A DNA stretch of 64,000 bases from JAXLWB01 sp046328715 (GCA_046328715.1 JAXLWB010000021.1:90272-154271); one strand, 5' to 3'; shown: positions 9,600 to 19,338, counted from the stretch's first letter. Numbers and translations are program-made. The notes: a model not told the origin generated them from the sequence alone.

Positions 9600-10598
9600 A
9601 TGAAACACTCTACACTCTGGGGGTTATTAAGAGCCTTAGTTATCATAAGCCTCTTGATTCTCCCCTCGGCGCCAGCCCTCTTTGCTGCCGCCGAGCTTGC
9701 ACCACTCGCCCAGGCGACAAGTACAATCTCTTTCCCAAATGCTAGCTCAGACCCAGGTCAAAGTGGCTCGTTCTCCATTTCGCTCGACAATCCAGTTGAA
9801 GTAGCTTCAGGTCAACTTCGCTTTACCTATAGCGCTACGATTGGCTTGCAGATTACGAATTTACAAACAACCGCCCGTACGGCCGGTTATACAATTGCCA
9901 CAAGCAACGTTGCCAATCCAAATCCGGCGCTACGCGAGATTCAGGTTCTGTTTTACACCCTGAATCAGGGCACCTCGATTATCACAGGTACGGGTGCAAT
10001 CCTAACCGTCAATTACACGACCGCCCTCACGGCGACAGGCTCAACGGCGCTGAACTTTACCCAGACGCTACTAGCCTCGCCTTCGGCAACTTCGCTACCT
10101 GTGACAGCTGTGAATGGTTCGTTTACCATCAACTCAGTCGCCACCAATACACCGACGAACACGGCCACGAATACGCCAGTACCACCGACCAACACGCCAA
10201 CGAACACTGCGACCAATACAGCAGTGCCACCAACCAATACACCGACGAATACGGCCACGAATACGCCAGTACCGCCAACCAACACACCAACGAACACTGC
10301 GACCAATGCAGCAGTGCCGCCAGCACCAATGCACCGACGAATACGGCCACGAATACGCCAGTACCACCGACCAACACGCCAACCAACACTGCAACCAATA
10401 TCGCCAGTCGCGCCAACTAATACACCGACAAACACCGCAACCAACACAGCAGTCGCACCAACCAACACGCCGACGAACACTGCAACCAATACACCAGTCG
10501 CACCAACCAACACGCCGACAAACACCGCAACCAACACAGCGGTCACGCCAACTAACACCGACAAACACAGCAACCAACACAGCGGTCGCGCCAACTAA
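9600..10598 (+). CDS. Secreted cohesin-like domain protein with Thr/Pro repeat stalk, 5' part (frameshifted)
   Basis: The start at 9600 is chosen because AAAGGAAC lies 8 nt upstream and a signal peptide follows at once (hydrophobic helix ending ALFAAAE). Residues about 38-175 resemble a cohesin fold: SSDPGQSGSFSISLDNP, then a beta-rich stretch ending in PVTAVNGSFTI. The rest is a TNTPTNTATNTPVPP-type stalk. Within the stalk the frame slips near 10310 (to PMHRRIRPRIRQ), returns near 10400, and slips again near 10560, giving a premature stop at 10598. The repeat continues in another frame, so this and the CDS ending at 12546 were probably one gene. Confidence 0.65.
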   Translation: MKHSTLWGLLRALVIISLLILPSAPALFAAAELAPLAQATSTISFPNASSDPGQSGSFSISLDNPVEVASGQLRFTYSATIGLQITNLQTTARTAGYTIATSNVANPNPALREIQVLFYTLNQGTSIITGTGAILTVNYTTALTATGSTALNFTQTLLASPSATSLPVTAVNGSFTINSVATNTPTNTATNTPVPPTNTPTNTATNTAVPPTNTPTNTATNTPVPPTNTPTNTATNAAVPPAPMHRRIRPRIRQYHRPTRQPTLQPISPVAPTNTPTNTATNTAVAPTNTPTNTATNTPVAPTNTPTNTATNTAVTPTNTDKHSNQHSGRAN

Positions 10599-11291
10599 CA
10601 CGCCGACAAACACGACAGCAATACCCCAGTCCCCGCTTTCAACTAACACCGACCAGCACAGCGACCAAGACAATCACCGAGTAGCACCGACGGCAACTAG
10701 CACGGCGACCAAGACCAACACGCCAGTGGCACCAGCGGCGACAGCAACGAAGACCAGCGCACCAATAAGCGCCAGCCGCAACAGCGACCAAAACAATGCA
10801 CCGGTTGCGCCAGCAGGCAGCAGCGAGGCCAATGCGCCAGTAGCGCCAACGGCTACGGCTACCAAGACCAATACGCCGGTACCGCCAACCGCGACCGCAA
10901 CCAAGACAATGCACCAGTTGCGCCAGCAGCAACGGCTACCAGAACTAATACGCCGGTACCACCAACCGCAACAGCAACGAAGACCAATGCGCCGGTAGCG
11001 CCAACGGCAACGGCGGCTGACCAAGACCAATACACCGGTTGCGCCAACGGCTACGGCTACCAAGACTAATACGCCGGTACCACCAACTGCGACAGCGACC
11101 AAGACCAATACACCGGTTGCGCCAACGGCCACGGCTACCAAGACAAATACGCCGGTACCACCAACCGCGACAGCAACGAAGACCAACACGCCAATAGTGC
11201 CAACGGCGACAGCGACCAAGACCAATACACCAGTGCCGCCAACCGCAACAGCGACTAAGACCAACACGCCTGTGCCGCCAACGGCGACGAA
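10140..11291 (+). repeat. Low-complexity Thr/Pro/Ala-coding stalk repeat
   Basis: Tandem units of about 36-48 nt encode TNTPTNTATNTPV(P/A)P first and then PTATATKTNTPV(P/A)P. Several frameshifts occur within the array, some compensating. Replication slippage and assembly error are both plausible in such sequence. Antisense frames give artefactual VGVLVG repeat ORFs. Confidence 0.8.
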
Positions 11292-12546
11292 TACACCTGC
11301 CTCGGGCAAGGCCAGCATCACGATCATCAAGGATGCGCAGCCCAATAGCACGCAGGACTTCCGCTTCTACAGCGCCTTTGGTACCTTCCTGTTGGACGAT
11401 GAGCCAAATGAAGACGACGGTGTTTCGTCTTCGATTACCTTTGCCAATGTCAACCCAGGCAGCTACAACTTCTCTGAAGCCCACCAGAGTGGCTGGAAGC
11501 TCAGCGCCATCCAATGTACACCGAGCAATCACGTTACGGTTGATTTGAGCATCAACAATGTCTTGATCGCACCAGTGGCAGGCGATGTCATTACCTGTAC
11601 CTTCATCAATCAGGCGATTGGCGTAGCGACAGCGACACCGACCAATACCTCTGCGGCACCAACCGCAACTGCGACCAAGACGCCCGTGAGCGGAACAAGC
11701 ACACCAACCGCAACTGCAACCAAGACGCCGGTAGCACCGACCAATACGCCAGTTGCCACTCCAGTATCAGGCAAGGCCAAGATCACCTTTGTCAAGCAGT
11801 CTGAGCCTAAGAGCATTCAGGACTTTACCTACTACGGAGCCTTCGGTACGTTCTTGCTCGACGACCCGGCGACTGATGATGGCGATGGTGTCTTCAATTC
11901 CATCACCTATAACAATGTCACACCAGGCACCTATAGCTTCTCCGAGGCCCATCAAGCATCCTGGGAGCTGTCAGCCATCAACTGTACACCGTCGGCACGG
12001 GCAACCGTGGATCTGGCCAACCTCTCTGTCACGCTGCAGCCACAGGCTGGCGACACGATCGTCTGTACCTTTGTCAACGAACGATTGGTCAACATCGACG
12101 TTCACAAGTTCAACGATATGAATGGCGACAAGGTGAAGCAAACCAGCGAGCCATATCTGTCGGGTTGGAACATCGGTATCTATAACACTGCCAACCAACT
12201 GTTGTACAGCTCTGTCACCGATTCCACCGGTGTGGTAAGCAAGGCCAATCTTCCCCCCGACAGCTATAAGGTGTGCGAGACGCCACAATCGGGTTGGACA
12301 AATTCACTGCCCGCAACACTTGATGCAACGCTGCACCTGCCCTGTTATACGATTACGCTTAACCCCGGTGAGGGCGCATCCGTACTCTTTGGCAATACAC
12401 GCGCAGCCTTGAGCAGCCAAGGGCAATCGGTGAATGCGAACCAACAAGGGGTGAAGGTCTCGAACCTGCCCGACATCAACGAAGCACCCACCTTAGATCC
12501 AGCGTTGAGCGGAAGAGTGATCTTCCTACCGGTCGTATCGAAATAG
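11020..12546 (+). CDS. C-terminal part of the cohesin-like surface protein, with repeated prealbumin-like modules
   Basis: The frame is open from about 11020 (first alternative start GTG at 11197) and carries no signal peptide, consistent with being the continuation of the gene starting at 9600. After the PTATATKTNTP stalk come two copies of a module with SFEAHQ-type cores (YNFSEAHQSGWKLSAIQC and YSFSEAHQASWELSAINC), each opening with ASITIIKD/AKITFVKQ and FGTFLLDD. A SdrD/Cna-B-like module follows (MNGDKVKQTSEPYLSGW). The protein ends VIFLPVVSK, the Chloroflexota-type C-terminal tail. It is probably a cell-surface or extracellular-matrix protein. Confidence 0.7.
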   Translation, partial: TKTNTPVAPTATATKTNTPVPPTATATKTNTPVAPTATATKTNTPVPPTATATKTNTPIVPTATATKTNTPVPPTATATKTNTPVPPTATNTPASGKASITIIKDAQPNSTQDFRFYSAFGTFLLDDEPNEDDGVSSSITFANVNPGSYNFSEAHQSGWKLSAIQCTPSNHVTVDLSINNVLIAPVAGDVITCTFINQAIGVATATPTNTSAAPTATATKTPVSGTSTPTATATKTPVAPTNTPVATPVSGKAKITFVKQSEPKSIQDFTYYGAFGTFLLDDPATDDGDGVFNSITYNNVTPGTYSFSEAHQASWELSAINCTPSARATVDLANLSVTLQPQAGDTIVCTFVNERLVNIDVHKFNDMNGDKVKQTSEPYLSGWNIGIYNTANQLLYSSVTDSTGVVSKANLPPDSYKVCETPQSGWTNSLPATLDATLHLPCYTITLNPGEGASVLFGNTRAALSSQGQSVNANQQGVKVSNLPDINEAPTLDPALSGRVIFLPVVSK

Positions 12547-12560
12547 GCTCGATTGCAGTT

Positions 12561-12611
12561 GCGACGCCATGAATGGCTTCCATCGGTGACAGATGAAATT
12601 CATGGCGTCGC
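12561..12611. terminator. Perfect 14-bp hairpin downstream of the stalk protein
   Basis: GCGACGCCATGAAT (12561-12574) pairs with ATTCATGGCGTCGC (12598-12611), 15 nt after the stop. It lacks a clear T-run; terminator or 3' stabiliser. Confidence 0.55.
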
Positions 12612-12701
12612 AGCGCAGAAGTGAAACCAGAACGGTTCTCCTAACACCTTTTCGGTTTCACTGAATTAGAGTAAAGCAACGAGAAAGTTTTAATAAAGGC
12701 A

Positions 12702-12747
12702 AGACAGTAGAACGGTGGGACCCAGCTTTCTCACCGTTCTACTGTCT
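12702..12747. terminator. Perfect 16-bp hairpin
   Basis: AGACAGTAGAACGGTG (12702-12717) pairs with CACCGTTCTACTGTCT (12732-12747), followed by CATTATTTTG. It sits 38 nt before the next gene, so it may also act in the leader. A related AGACAGT/ACTGTCT hairpin is found at 36004-36050. Confidence 0.55.
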
Positions 12748-12785
12748 CATTATTTTGTAGTTGTAAGCATATCGGAGATAATCTT

Positions 12786-13295
12786 ATGAGTGAAAGTACG
12801 ATTTCAGCGAATACGTCTCAGCACCCGTTCCAGCGCCTATTGCGTCGTCTGACTCAGGTCGCACTCATTTTGCCAATCTTGGCTGTCGTTGTTGTCTACT
12901 TGGTTTGGAATCGGGGATTGCCTTCTTTTGGTACGAGCCGTCTGCTTTCTACATCCAAAGTTATCTCAACCGAAGTATTAAAAGAACGCTATGGGGTCGA
13001 AGTCACGCTGGTCGGCGTAACCGCAGCGGGTGGCATGATCGACTTTCGCTACCGGATTCTAGACAAAGCCAAAGCAGAGTTTTTAGTCGGTGCAGGTGCA
13101 GAGATCTCCCTGATTGCACAAGATAGCGGTGTAACCCTGGTCTCCGACTCGCACGACATGAAGCACAATCAGCAGTTATCAGACGGCGGAGTTTATTTCC
13201 ATTTTTATGCCAACCGGGGCAATGCCGTAAAACCTGGCACCCCAGTCATCGTGGACTTTGGTTCAGTCCGATTGGAGCCAATTGCCGCGCAGTAG
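12786..13295 (+). CDS. Membrane-anchored extracytoplasmic protein of unknown function
   Basis: 169 residues; GGAGAT 7 nt before the ATG supports the start. There is one transmembrane helix (about residues 24-43) after a short basic N-terminus, then a beta-rich domain facing outside. No family was recognised. The segment SDSHDMKHNQQ is rich in His and Met, which would suit copper binding. Together with the CopC-CopD domains encoded two genes downstream, this suggests but does not prove a copper-related role. It opens a likely operon of three genes (gaps of 43 and 15 nt). Confidence 0.7.
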   Translation: MSESTISANTSQHPFQRLLRRLTQVALILPILAVVVVYLVWNRGLPSFGTSRLLSTSKVISTEVLKERYGVEVTLVGVTAAGGMIDFRYRILDKAKAEFLVGAGAEISLIAQDSGVTLVSDSHDMKHNQQLSDGGVYFHFYANRGNAVKPGTPVIVDFGSVRLEPIAAQ

Positions 13296-13338
13296 TCGCG
13301 TCCTCATTGGGTCACTCGTATACAAATTAGGAGGGAAT

Positions 13339-15378
13339 ATGAAGAAGCGCTCCCTGATAGCTGTTTATATTATCCTCGTAGCTTTGTTTTGTACCTTCTC
13401 CGCCCTCTATTTTGCCCATGCCCCGCTGCTTCGGGCTGCCACCCCGATCACGGTTACCACCAACGCCGACCTGCTTGCCAACGACGGCCTCTGCTCACTG
13501 CGCGAAGCCATTCTCTCGGCCAATAGCGACAGCGCGGTAGGGGGCTGCACCGCCGGCAGCGGCACCGATACCATCGTGATCGCCTCGGCCTTGGGTGCGC
13601 CGGTCACCTTTTCTCTGACCCTGAATGGCGCAGGCGAAGATGCCGCTCAAAGTGGCGATTTGGACATTACAAGTGACCTCACCATCAGCCCTTCACTGGC
13701 CAGCCAAAGTGGCGCTGTGATCGTCGATGGCAATGGCAGTGACCGCGTCTTTCACATCTTCAAAAATGCCCATGCCACGCTCAATGGGCTGGTCGTCCAA
13801 CATGGCAATCCAGGTGCTGCTGCCGACGGCGGTGGCATCGCCGTGGAAGCAGTAGCCTTTCTGACCATGAACCAAAGCATAATCCGCAACAATGTGGCCA
13901 ACAACGGCGGCGGTACCATGGTCTACGGCAGCCTGACGCTCAACAACAGCACAGTAGAAGGCAACAACAACGGCGGCATTAACAACAATGGTGGCCTTCT
14001 GCTCTTTACCAATGTTACGGTTCGCAACAACAGTGGCGACTATGGCATTCGCAACCACACCATCGCCGGGCTAACCTTCAACGGCGGCACGGTGGAAAAC
14101 AATCAGGGCGGCATCAGTAACGACAACTCCACCGCCACCTTGACTAGTGTGATGATTGAGTCGAACTACACGGGCGGCGGAGTTTATAACAATGGGAACT
14201 CGATCACGCGGCTGAAGATCAGCAAGAGCCAGATTTTGAGCAACACAGCCAGCAGCGGCGGCGGCGTTTCTAGCAACGGAACAGCGACCGTAGCGACGAT
14301 TGAAGACACCCGCATCGCCTACAACAAGGCCATCGGCTCGACCGGGTTAGCAGGTTCGGGGGGTGGCGTCTTCAACAACGGCACGATGACGATCAATCGT
14401 ACCGTTCTGGACCACAACCAAGCCTTCTCCGGTGGTGGCGTGCGCCACTTTGGCGGCAATCTCTCCCTTATCAATTCGACCGTGAGCGCCAACAGCGCCA
14501 GCAACAATGGCGGCGGGGTCTACAATGATGCAGCGCTCGTCTTCGACTTTGCCACCGTGGCTTATAACGGGGCCGGCGGCGGAGATACGGGCGACAACAT
14601 CTTCAACGACGAAGCACAGATCTCATTTCACAGCACCATCATCGCCAACCCACTACACGACAGCAACTGCTACAATAGTGGCGGGTCGCTCAGTTCGGTA
14701 GGCTACAACCTGGATAGCGTCAATCTTTGCAATTTCCATGGAACGGGCGACCTCATCAACAGCGATCCCAAACTGGGCCCCTTGCAAGATAACGGCGGCT
14801 TTTCGCTCACCCATGCCCTGCTCACTGGAAGCCCTGCCTTGGACACGGGAGACAGCAACCCCAAACGCTGTGTCAAAACCGATCAGCGCGGCACACCCCG
14901 TCCCCTCGGCCCCGGCTGTGACATTGGTGCCTACGAGCTATTTGTCGAAGGAAGCGACACACCCACCCCTACCGCCACCAACACGCCGACCCACACGCGC
15001 ACGCCAGTAGTGACGGTGACGTATACGCCTACACCCAACGGTGGGCCAACCGCGACCCATACGCCCACACCCACCGATAGTGCGACAGCCGCAACCCCTA
15101 CCGAAATTGTGCCAACGGAGACACCGACTGCAACCTCCAGTGGTACGCCAGAGACACCAACAGAAACCGCTACGGTCACGACAACCGCGCAGACGGCAAC
15201 GCTGACGCCTACCGCCACGGAGACCACTGGCACCCCCAGTCCCACACCGACTGGGACCATTACACCAGCCACGCCAACTCCGACACACACACCGGCAACG
15301 GCGACCATTACACCCGTGGCGACAAACACGGAGACGCCCAGCTTTCGCGGCTTTTTGCCTTTGATTGTGCGGCAATAG
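13339..15378 (+). CDS. Secreted CSLREA-type right-handed beta-helix protein with Thr/Pro-rich tail
   Basis: The start at 13339 follows AGGAGGG by 4-6 nt and begins MKKRS plus a signal helix ending LLRAATP. Residues about 35-75 contain the CSLREAI signature (GLCSLREAILSANSD). A parallel beta-helix with many NNGGG turns follows to about residue 520, ending in GCDIGAYEL, typical of the choice-of-anchor Q family. The tail is a TPTPTATNTPT-type stalk and finishes FRGFLPLIVRQ, a C-terminal tail seen on several neighbours. It is an exported, probably cell-surface-attached protein; substrate unknown. Codons and strand match the following CopC-CopD-protease gene, 15 nt downstream. Confidence 0.8.
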   Translation: MKKRSLIAVYIILVALFCTFSALYFAHAPLLRAATPITVTTNADLLANDGLCSLREAILSANSDSAVGGCTAGSGTDTIVIASALGAPVTFSLTLNGAGEDAAQSGDLDITSDLTISPSLASQSGAVIVDGNGSDRVFHIFKNAHATLNGLVVQHGNPGAAADGGGIAVEAVAFLTMNQSIIRNNVANNGGGTMVYGSLTLNNSTVEGNNNGGINNNGGLLLFTNVTVRNNSGDYGIRNHTIAGLTFNGGTVENNQGGISNDNSTATLTSVMIESNYTGGGVYNNGNSITRLKISKSQILSNTASSGGGVSSNGTATVATIEDTRIAYNKAIGSTGLAGSGGGVFNNGTMTINRTVLDHNQAFSGGGVRHFGGNLSLINSTVSANSASNNGGGVYNDAALVFDFATVAYNGAGGGDTGDNIFNDEAQISFHSTIIANPLHDSNCYNSGGSLSSVGYNLDSVNLCNFHGTGDLINSDPKLGPLQDNGGFSLTHALLTGSPALDTGDSNPKRCVKTDQRGTPRPLGPGCDIGAYELFVEGSDTPTPTATNTPTHTRTPVVTVTYTPTPNGGPTATHTPTPTDSATAATPTEIVPTETPTATSSGTPETPTETATVTTTAQTATLTPTATETTGTPSPTPTGTITPATPTPTHTPATATITPVATNTETPSFRGFLPLIVRQ

Positions 15379-15393
15379 GAAGATAGCGCTTTT

Positions 15394-18300
15394 ATGATTC
15401 GCCTTCGCCGCACATGGTTGGTTGCCCTGCTGCTCTTTGCGGTCCTTGCCTGGGGCAGCCGAACGGCCCAGGCGCATGCGACCTTGACCCGTTCCGACCC
15501 TGCCGATGGCAGTCTGCTCGATTCGGCACCTGGGGAGGTGAACCTTTGGTTCGATGAGCCGGTGGTGGCGCAATTTAGCAGCGTGCGTCTGACCAATGAG
15601 GAGAACCAGTTCCTCGGCGGTGCTACAGTCGATCCCAACCAGCGCGAAAGCACCTCGCTGCGCATTCTGCTCCCGCCCTTGGAGAAGGGTTCCTACCTGC
15701 TCTTCTGGAAGATTCTGTCCAACGAAGATGGCCACTATAGCCAGGGCCTAACCGCCTTCAGTGTCGGCGTGGCAGGCAACGTGTCGTCGGCCAACCGCCC
15801 AGTCGCCTTACCCATTTCGCCTTCAATCGTCGAAGCCCTGCTGCGTTGGCTCAATTTGTTGCTACTCACCAGCGCCGTGGGTGCCTTGAGTATGCTTTAT
15901 CTGGTGCTGGCACCGCTCAAGCAGCAAACAACGTCGCGTGCTGTAGCGCAGCAGCAACAGCTTCAGCGCCAGATCCTGCGCTGGGCCGTCGCCTGTGCGC
16001 TTGGCCTGTTGTTGGTGAATATGGGTCTGCTAATCTGGCAACTTCGCCTGGCCCAGGAGCAGACCGCAAGCCAAAGCTCGTGGTTCGAGCAGACGCAGCA
16101 ACTCCTGCTCGGCACCTTCTGGGGCAATCTATGGATCGTACGCCAATGCGTTTTGCTCTTTTTTGCGAGCGGGCTCTGGTTTCTCAGCCGACGACAGCAG
16201 GATACCGTTGCCCTCTCCTGGCATCTGCTGATTGCAGGCCGTTCGATTGATCTGCTGATTATCCAAGCGCTCTCCAGCCACCAAATTGGCGGGACGAGCA
16301 ACTGGTTGTTTATGTTGTTCAATGTCACCGCCCATCTGTTGGCCGCCAGTATTTGGATGGGTAGCATCCTCGTCATGGCACTCTGGATTGTGCCTACTAT
16401 TCTGCGCAAACAAAAACAAAGTGCGATCGAGGGCTGGCAACCGATCCGTTGGAGCCGATTTACCCTCTTGGCCGCCTCCAGTGTGGCACTGCTCTTTGCC
16501 TCCGGCCTCTACAGCATGGGCAAACAGGTCGCTTCGCTCGATGCCCTGCTCACCACCGACTATGGCTGGCTCTTGCTGGGCAAGTTGGCATTGGTGGTGC
16601 TGGCCGGGCTTTGCGGCATCGGCAACATGTTGCTTGTCCATCCGCAGGCACCGCAATTTCTCGGGCGCTGGTTGACCCAACGGATTGCCTGGAAGTTCCT
16701 GGCCCGTTTCCCACTGCCCCGGCTGCTCCTGATCGAGGCGATTTTTGGGGTATTGGTGCTGGCAGCCAGCAGTTTGCTCAGCGCCAGTGCGCCACCAAGC
16801 GACATCACCTACGCCATCGATCCGGCCCAGATTCAGCCAACGCGCGGTCAGCGTGTGGGCGATATGCTCGTCACCTTGAGCGCAAGTCCGAATCGGCTGG
16901 GGCAGAATGTCTTTGATGTGCGACTTTTACGTCCGCCCAGCGGCGACCAGCCACGCATCTTGAGTGTGATGCTTGTCTTCACCTACCTGGGCCAGCCCGA
17001 CAAAGATGAAACCAGCAACCAGTCCGCCTCCGTGATCGCCCAGAACATGGAGGAGAATCGTTATCAGATCACGGGCAACTATCTCAAGCGTCCCGGCGAC
17101 TGGCAGATCGACATACGTATTGCGCGCGAGGGCACGGACGGTGCTGTTGTTTCCTTCCCTTGGCTCGTGCCACCTTCCGGCACAATCCAGCAGGTCTGGA
17201 TCTCCAAATATCCGTGGCAGCAACTGCTTTCGGTAGCGGCGGCCATCCTGGCGCTCGTGTTAGGCACCCTGATTGTGCTGACGCGACGACGGGTTGTCTC
17301 CGCTGCCACTCTACGCCAAGGGCGGCAGGTGGCGGCAGCAATCTTACTTCTGCTGCTTCTGCTTCACAGCGTGCTGGTTCCCCATGCGACGTTGCTGGCG
17401 CAAAGTGATGTCACAGCCACAGCCCAGATTGCTCAGTCGGTACAAAGTCTGTTAGCAAACGCAGACAGCCAGCAACGCATCCCGGTCATCGTGGTCCTGC
17501 GCCAACAGGCCGATCTGAGCAGCCTCAACGAGCGCAGCCGTGCCAGTCGGCTCCAACAGGTGGTACAACGGTTACAAGCCCAGGCCGAGCATACGCAGTC
17601 GCGTCTTCGTTCCTTGCTGCGTATGCGGCAAAGTGAAGGGCAGGTCACTGCCTTTCAACCACTCTGGATCATCAACGGGGTGGCGCTGACGGCCAGCGCT
17701 TCCCTCATCCGCGAGTTGGCAACCCTGCCCGAGGTGGCAGAGATCCGACTGGATGGCACCGTGCAAGCCCCGCCACGCCCGGCCTCCACCGCCGCCACCG
17801 AACCAAACATCACCCTGATCAACGCACCTGCCCTCTGGAATCTGGGCATTGATGGCACAGGTGTGGTCGTGGCCAGCGTCGATACTGGCGTCGATCTCAC
17901 CCATCCCGATCTGCAATCACGCTGGCGCGGGGGCAGCAACAGTTGGTTTGACCCCTATCACCAGCACGCCACCCCGACCGACCTTGCCGGCAACAGCAGT
18001 GGACACGGCACTTGGACGGTGGGGGTAATGATGGGCGGCGATGCAGGGGGCAGCGCGATTGGAGTGGCACCGGGTGCGCAATGGATTGCGGCCAAGATCT
18101 TCGATGATCAGGGCAAGGGCAACTTTGCCAACATCCATGCCGCTTATCAATGGCTGCTCGACCCGGATGGCAACCCCAACAGCGAGGATGCGCCGCAGGT
18201 GGTTAACAATTCGTGGGATCTATTGATTGTTGGCTGTAACCTGGAATTTGCAACGGATCTGCAAGTGTTGCGGGCGGCAGGCATTTTGCCTGTCTTTGCG

Positions 18301-19338
18301 GCGGGGAACGATGGGCCAAGCCCGAACAGCAGCGTTAGCCCTGGCAATAATCCGGGGGCTTTTGCGGTCGGGGCGATCAAGACAAACGGGCAGATTTACA
18401 GTTTGAGCAGCCGCGGGCCGACCAACTGTGGCGGCACCAGCCGCGTCTTTCCCGACTTGGTGGCACCCGGGGTCGATATTCGCACAAGTGCGCCTTCGGG
18501 CTTCTATACGTTGGAGAGTGGCACCTCGCTGGCAGCACCCCATGTTTCCGGTGCGCTGGCGCTGCTACTGAGCGCCTTTCCCGATCTCAGCCCCAGCCGC
18601 CAGGAAGCGGCGCTGCGCAACGGAGCCATCGATCTCGGCGACATCGGTCCTGACAACAAATTTGGCCAAGGGCAGCTCAATGTCTTCAATTCCTATCAAT
18701 GGTTGCGCGACTCCAGCCCCAACCAGCCACCCGAGGTGGATGCCGGATCCAACCTGAGTGTGACTTTACCGGTCAGCATCACCCTGCGTGGCAGCGTAAG
18801 CGATGATGGGTTGCCGATCTCGAACACGCTGGCCATCACCTGGAGTATGGTGAGTGGCAATGGTGCGGTCCGCTTTGGTGCCCCACATCACGAGGTGACG
18901 ACCGCCACCTTCGACGCAGCAGGCACCTATCAACTGCGCCTGACCGCCAGTGACGGCGAACTGACCAGCAGCGACGAGCGCACCATTACCCTGCTGCCGC
19001 CCAATCACCCGCCAAGTGTCGAGGCAGGGGCCGATCTAACCTTCACTTTGCTAATTATGGGCAGTGCCTTGCCCTTTACCACCACGCTCAGTGGCGTAAT
19101 CACAGACGATGGTTTACCCACCCCTGCCAGCCTGGTCATCACCTGGAGCGTGATCAGCGGAGCCAGCGCGGTACAATTGAGTGCGCTGCACAGTATCACC
19201 ACCACGGCCAGCTTCAGCGTCACGGGCAGCTACCTGCTTCGCCTCAGCGCCAGCGACGGTGCACTGACCGCCAGCGACGACCAGCGGATCGTGCTTGTAC
19301 CGTCCTATCGAATCTATTTCCCCTTAGTCCAGCGTTAG
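15394..19338 (+). CDS. CopC-CopD membrane protein fused to a subtilisin-like protease
   Basis: 1314 residues in one uninterrupted frame. Domains in order: signal peptide; CopC-like domain starting at the mature HATLTRSDPADG (about 27-125); a CopD-like multi-helix membrane region (about 145-475); a second extracytoplasmic beta domain (about 480-605); two hydrophobic helices (about 608-668), the second looking like a former signal peptide ending LLAQSD; an inhibitor-I9-like propeptide (about 680-790); a subtilase domain with D830 (VDTGVD), H871 (GHGTW) and S1045 (GTSLAAPH); two PKD-like modules; and the tail YRIYFPLVQR. CopC/CopD handle copper in the periplasm and across the membrane. Joining them to a complete S8 protease is unusual and looks like a fusion of two adjacent genes. 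A frameshift artefact would need to have removed a stop cleanly, which seems less likely. Confidence 0.82.
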   Translation: MIRLRRTWLVALLLFAVLAWGSRTAQAHATLTRSDPADGSLLDSAPGEVNLWFDEPVVAQFSSVRLTNEENQFLGGATVDPNQRESTSLRILLPPLEKGSYLLFWKILSNEDGHYSQGLTAFSVGVAGNVSSANRPVALPISPSIVEALLRWLNLLLLTSAVGALSMLYLVLAPLKQQTTSRAVAQQQQLQRQILRWAVACALGLLLVNMGLLIWQLRLAQEQTASQSSWFEQTQQLLLGTFWGNLWIVRQCVLLFFASGLWFLSRRQQDTVALSWHLLIAGRSIDLLIIQALSSHQIGGTSNWLFMLFNVTAHLLAASIWMGSILVMALWIVPTILRKQKQSAIEGWQPIRWSRFTLLAASSVALLFASGLYSMGKQVASLDALLTTDYGWLLLGKLALVVLAGLCGIGNMLLVHPQAPQFLGRWLTQRIAWKFLARFPLPRLLLIEAIFGVLVLAASSLLSASAPPSDITYAIDPAQIQPTRGQRVGDMLVTLSASPNRLGQNVFDVRLLRPPSGDQPRILSVMLVFTYLGQPDKDETSNQSASVIAQNMEENRYQITGNYLKRPGDWQIDIRIAREGTDGAVVSFPWLVPPSGTIQQVWISKYPWQQLLSVAAAILALVLGTLIVLTRRRVVSAATLRQGRQVAAAILLLLLLLHSVLVPHATLLAQSDVTATAQIAQSVQSLLANADSQQRIPVIVVLRQQADLSSLNERSRASRLQQVVQRLQAQAEHTQSRLRSLLRMRQSEGQVTAFQPLWIINGVALTASASLIRELATLPEVAEIRLDGTVQAPPRPASTAATEPNITLINAPALWNLGIDGTGVVVASVDTGVDLTHPDLQSRWRGGSNSWFDPYHQHATPTDLAGNSSGHGTWTVGVMMGGDAGGSAIGVAPGAQWIAAKIFDDQGKGNFANIHAAYQWLLDPDGNPNSEDAPQVVNNSWDLLIVGCNLEFATDLQVLRAAGILPVFAAGNDGPSPNSSVSPGNNPGAFAVGAIKTNGQIYSLSSRGPTNCGGTSRVFPDLVAPGVDIRTSAPSGFYTLESGTSLAAPHVSGALALLLSAFPDLSPSRQEAALRNGAIDLGDIGPDNKFGQGQLNVFNSYQWLRDSSPNQPPEVDAGSNLSVTLPVSITLRGSVSDDGLPISNTLAITWSMVSGNGAVRFGAPHHEVTTATFDAAGTYQLRLTASDGELTSSDERTITLLPPNHPPSVEAGADLTFTLLIMGSALPFTTTLSGVITDDGLPTPASLVITWSVISGASAVQLSALHSITTTASFSVTGSYLLRLSASDGALTASDDQRIVLVPSYRIYFPLVQR

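Noticed and set aside
10013..11351. Antisense ORFs with VGVLVG / VAVAVGGTG repeats
   Set aside because: These are the complement of the Thr/Pro stalk repeat, with no start signals; they reflect the codon bias of the sense gene.
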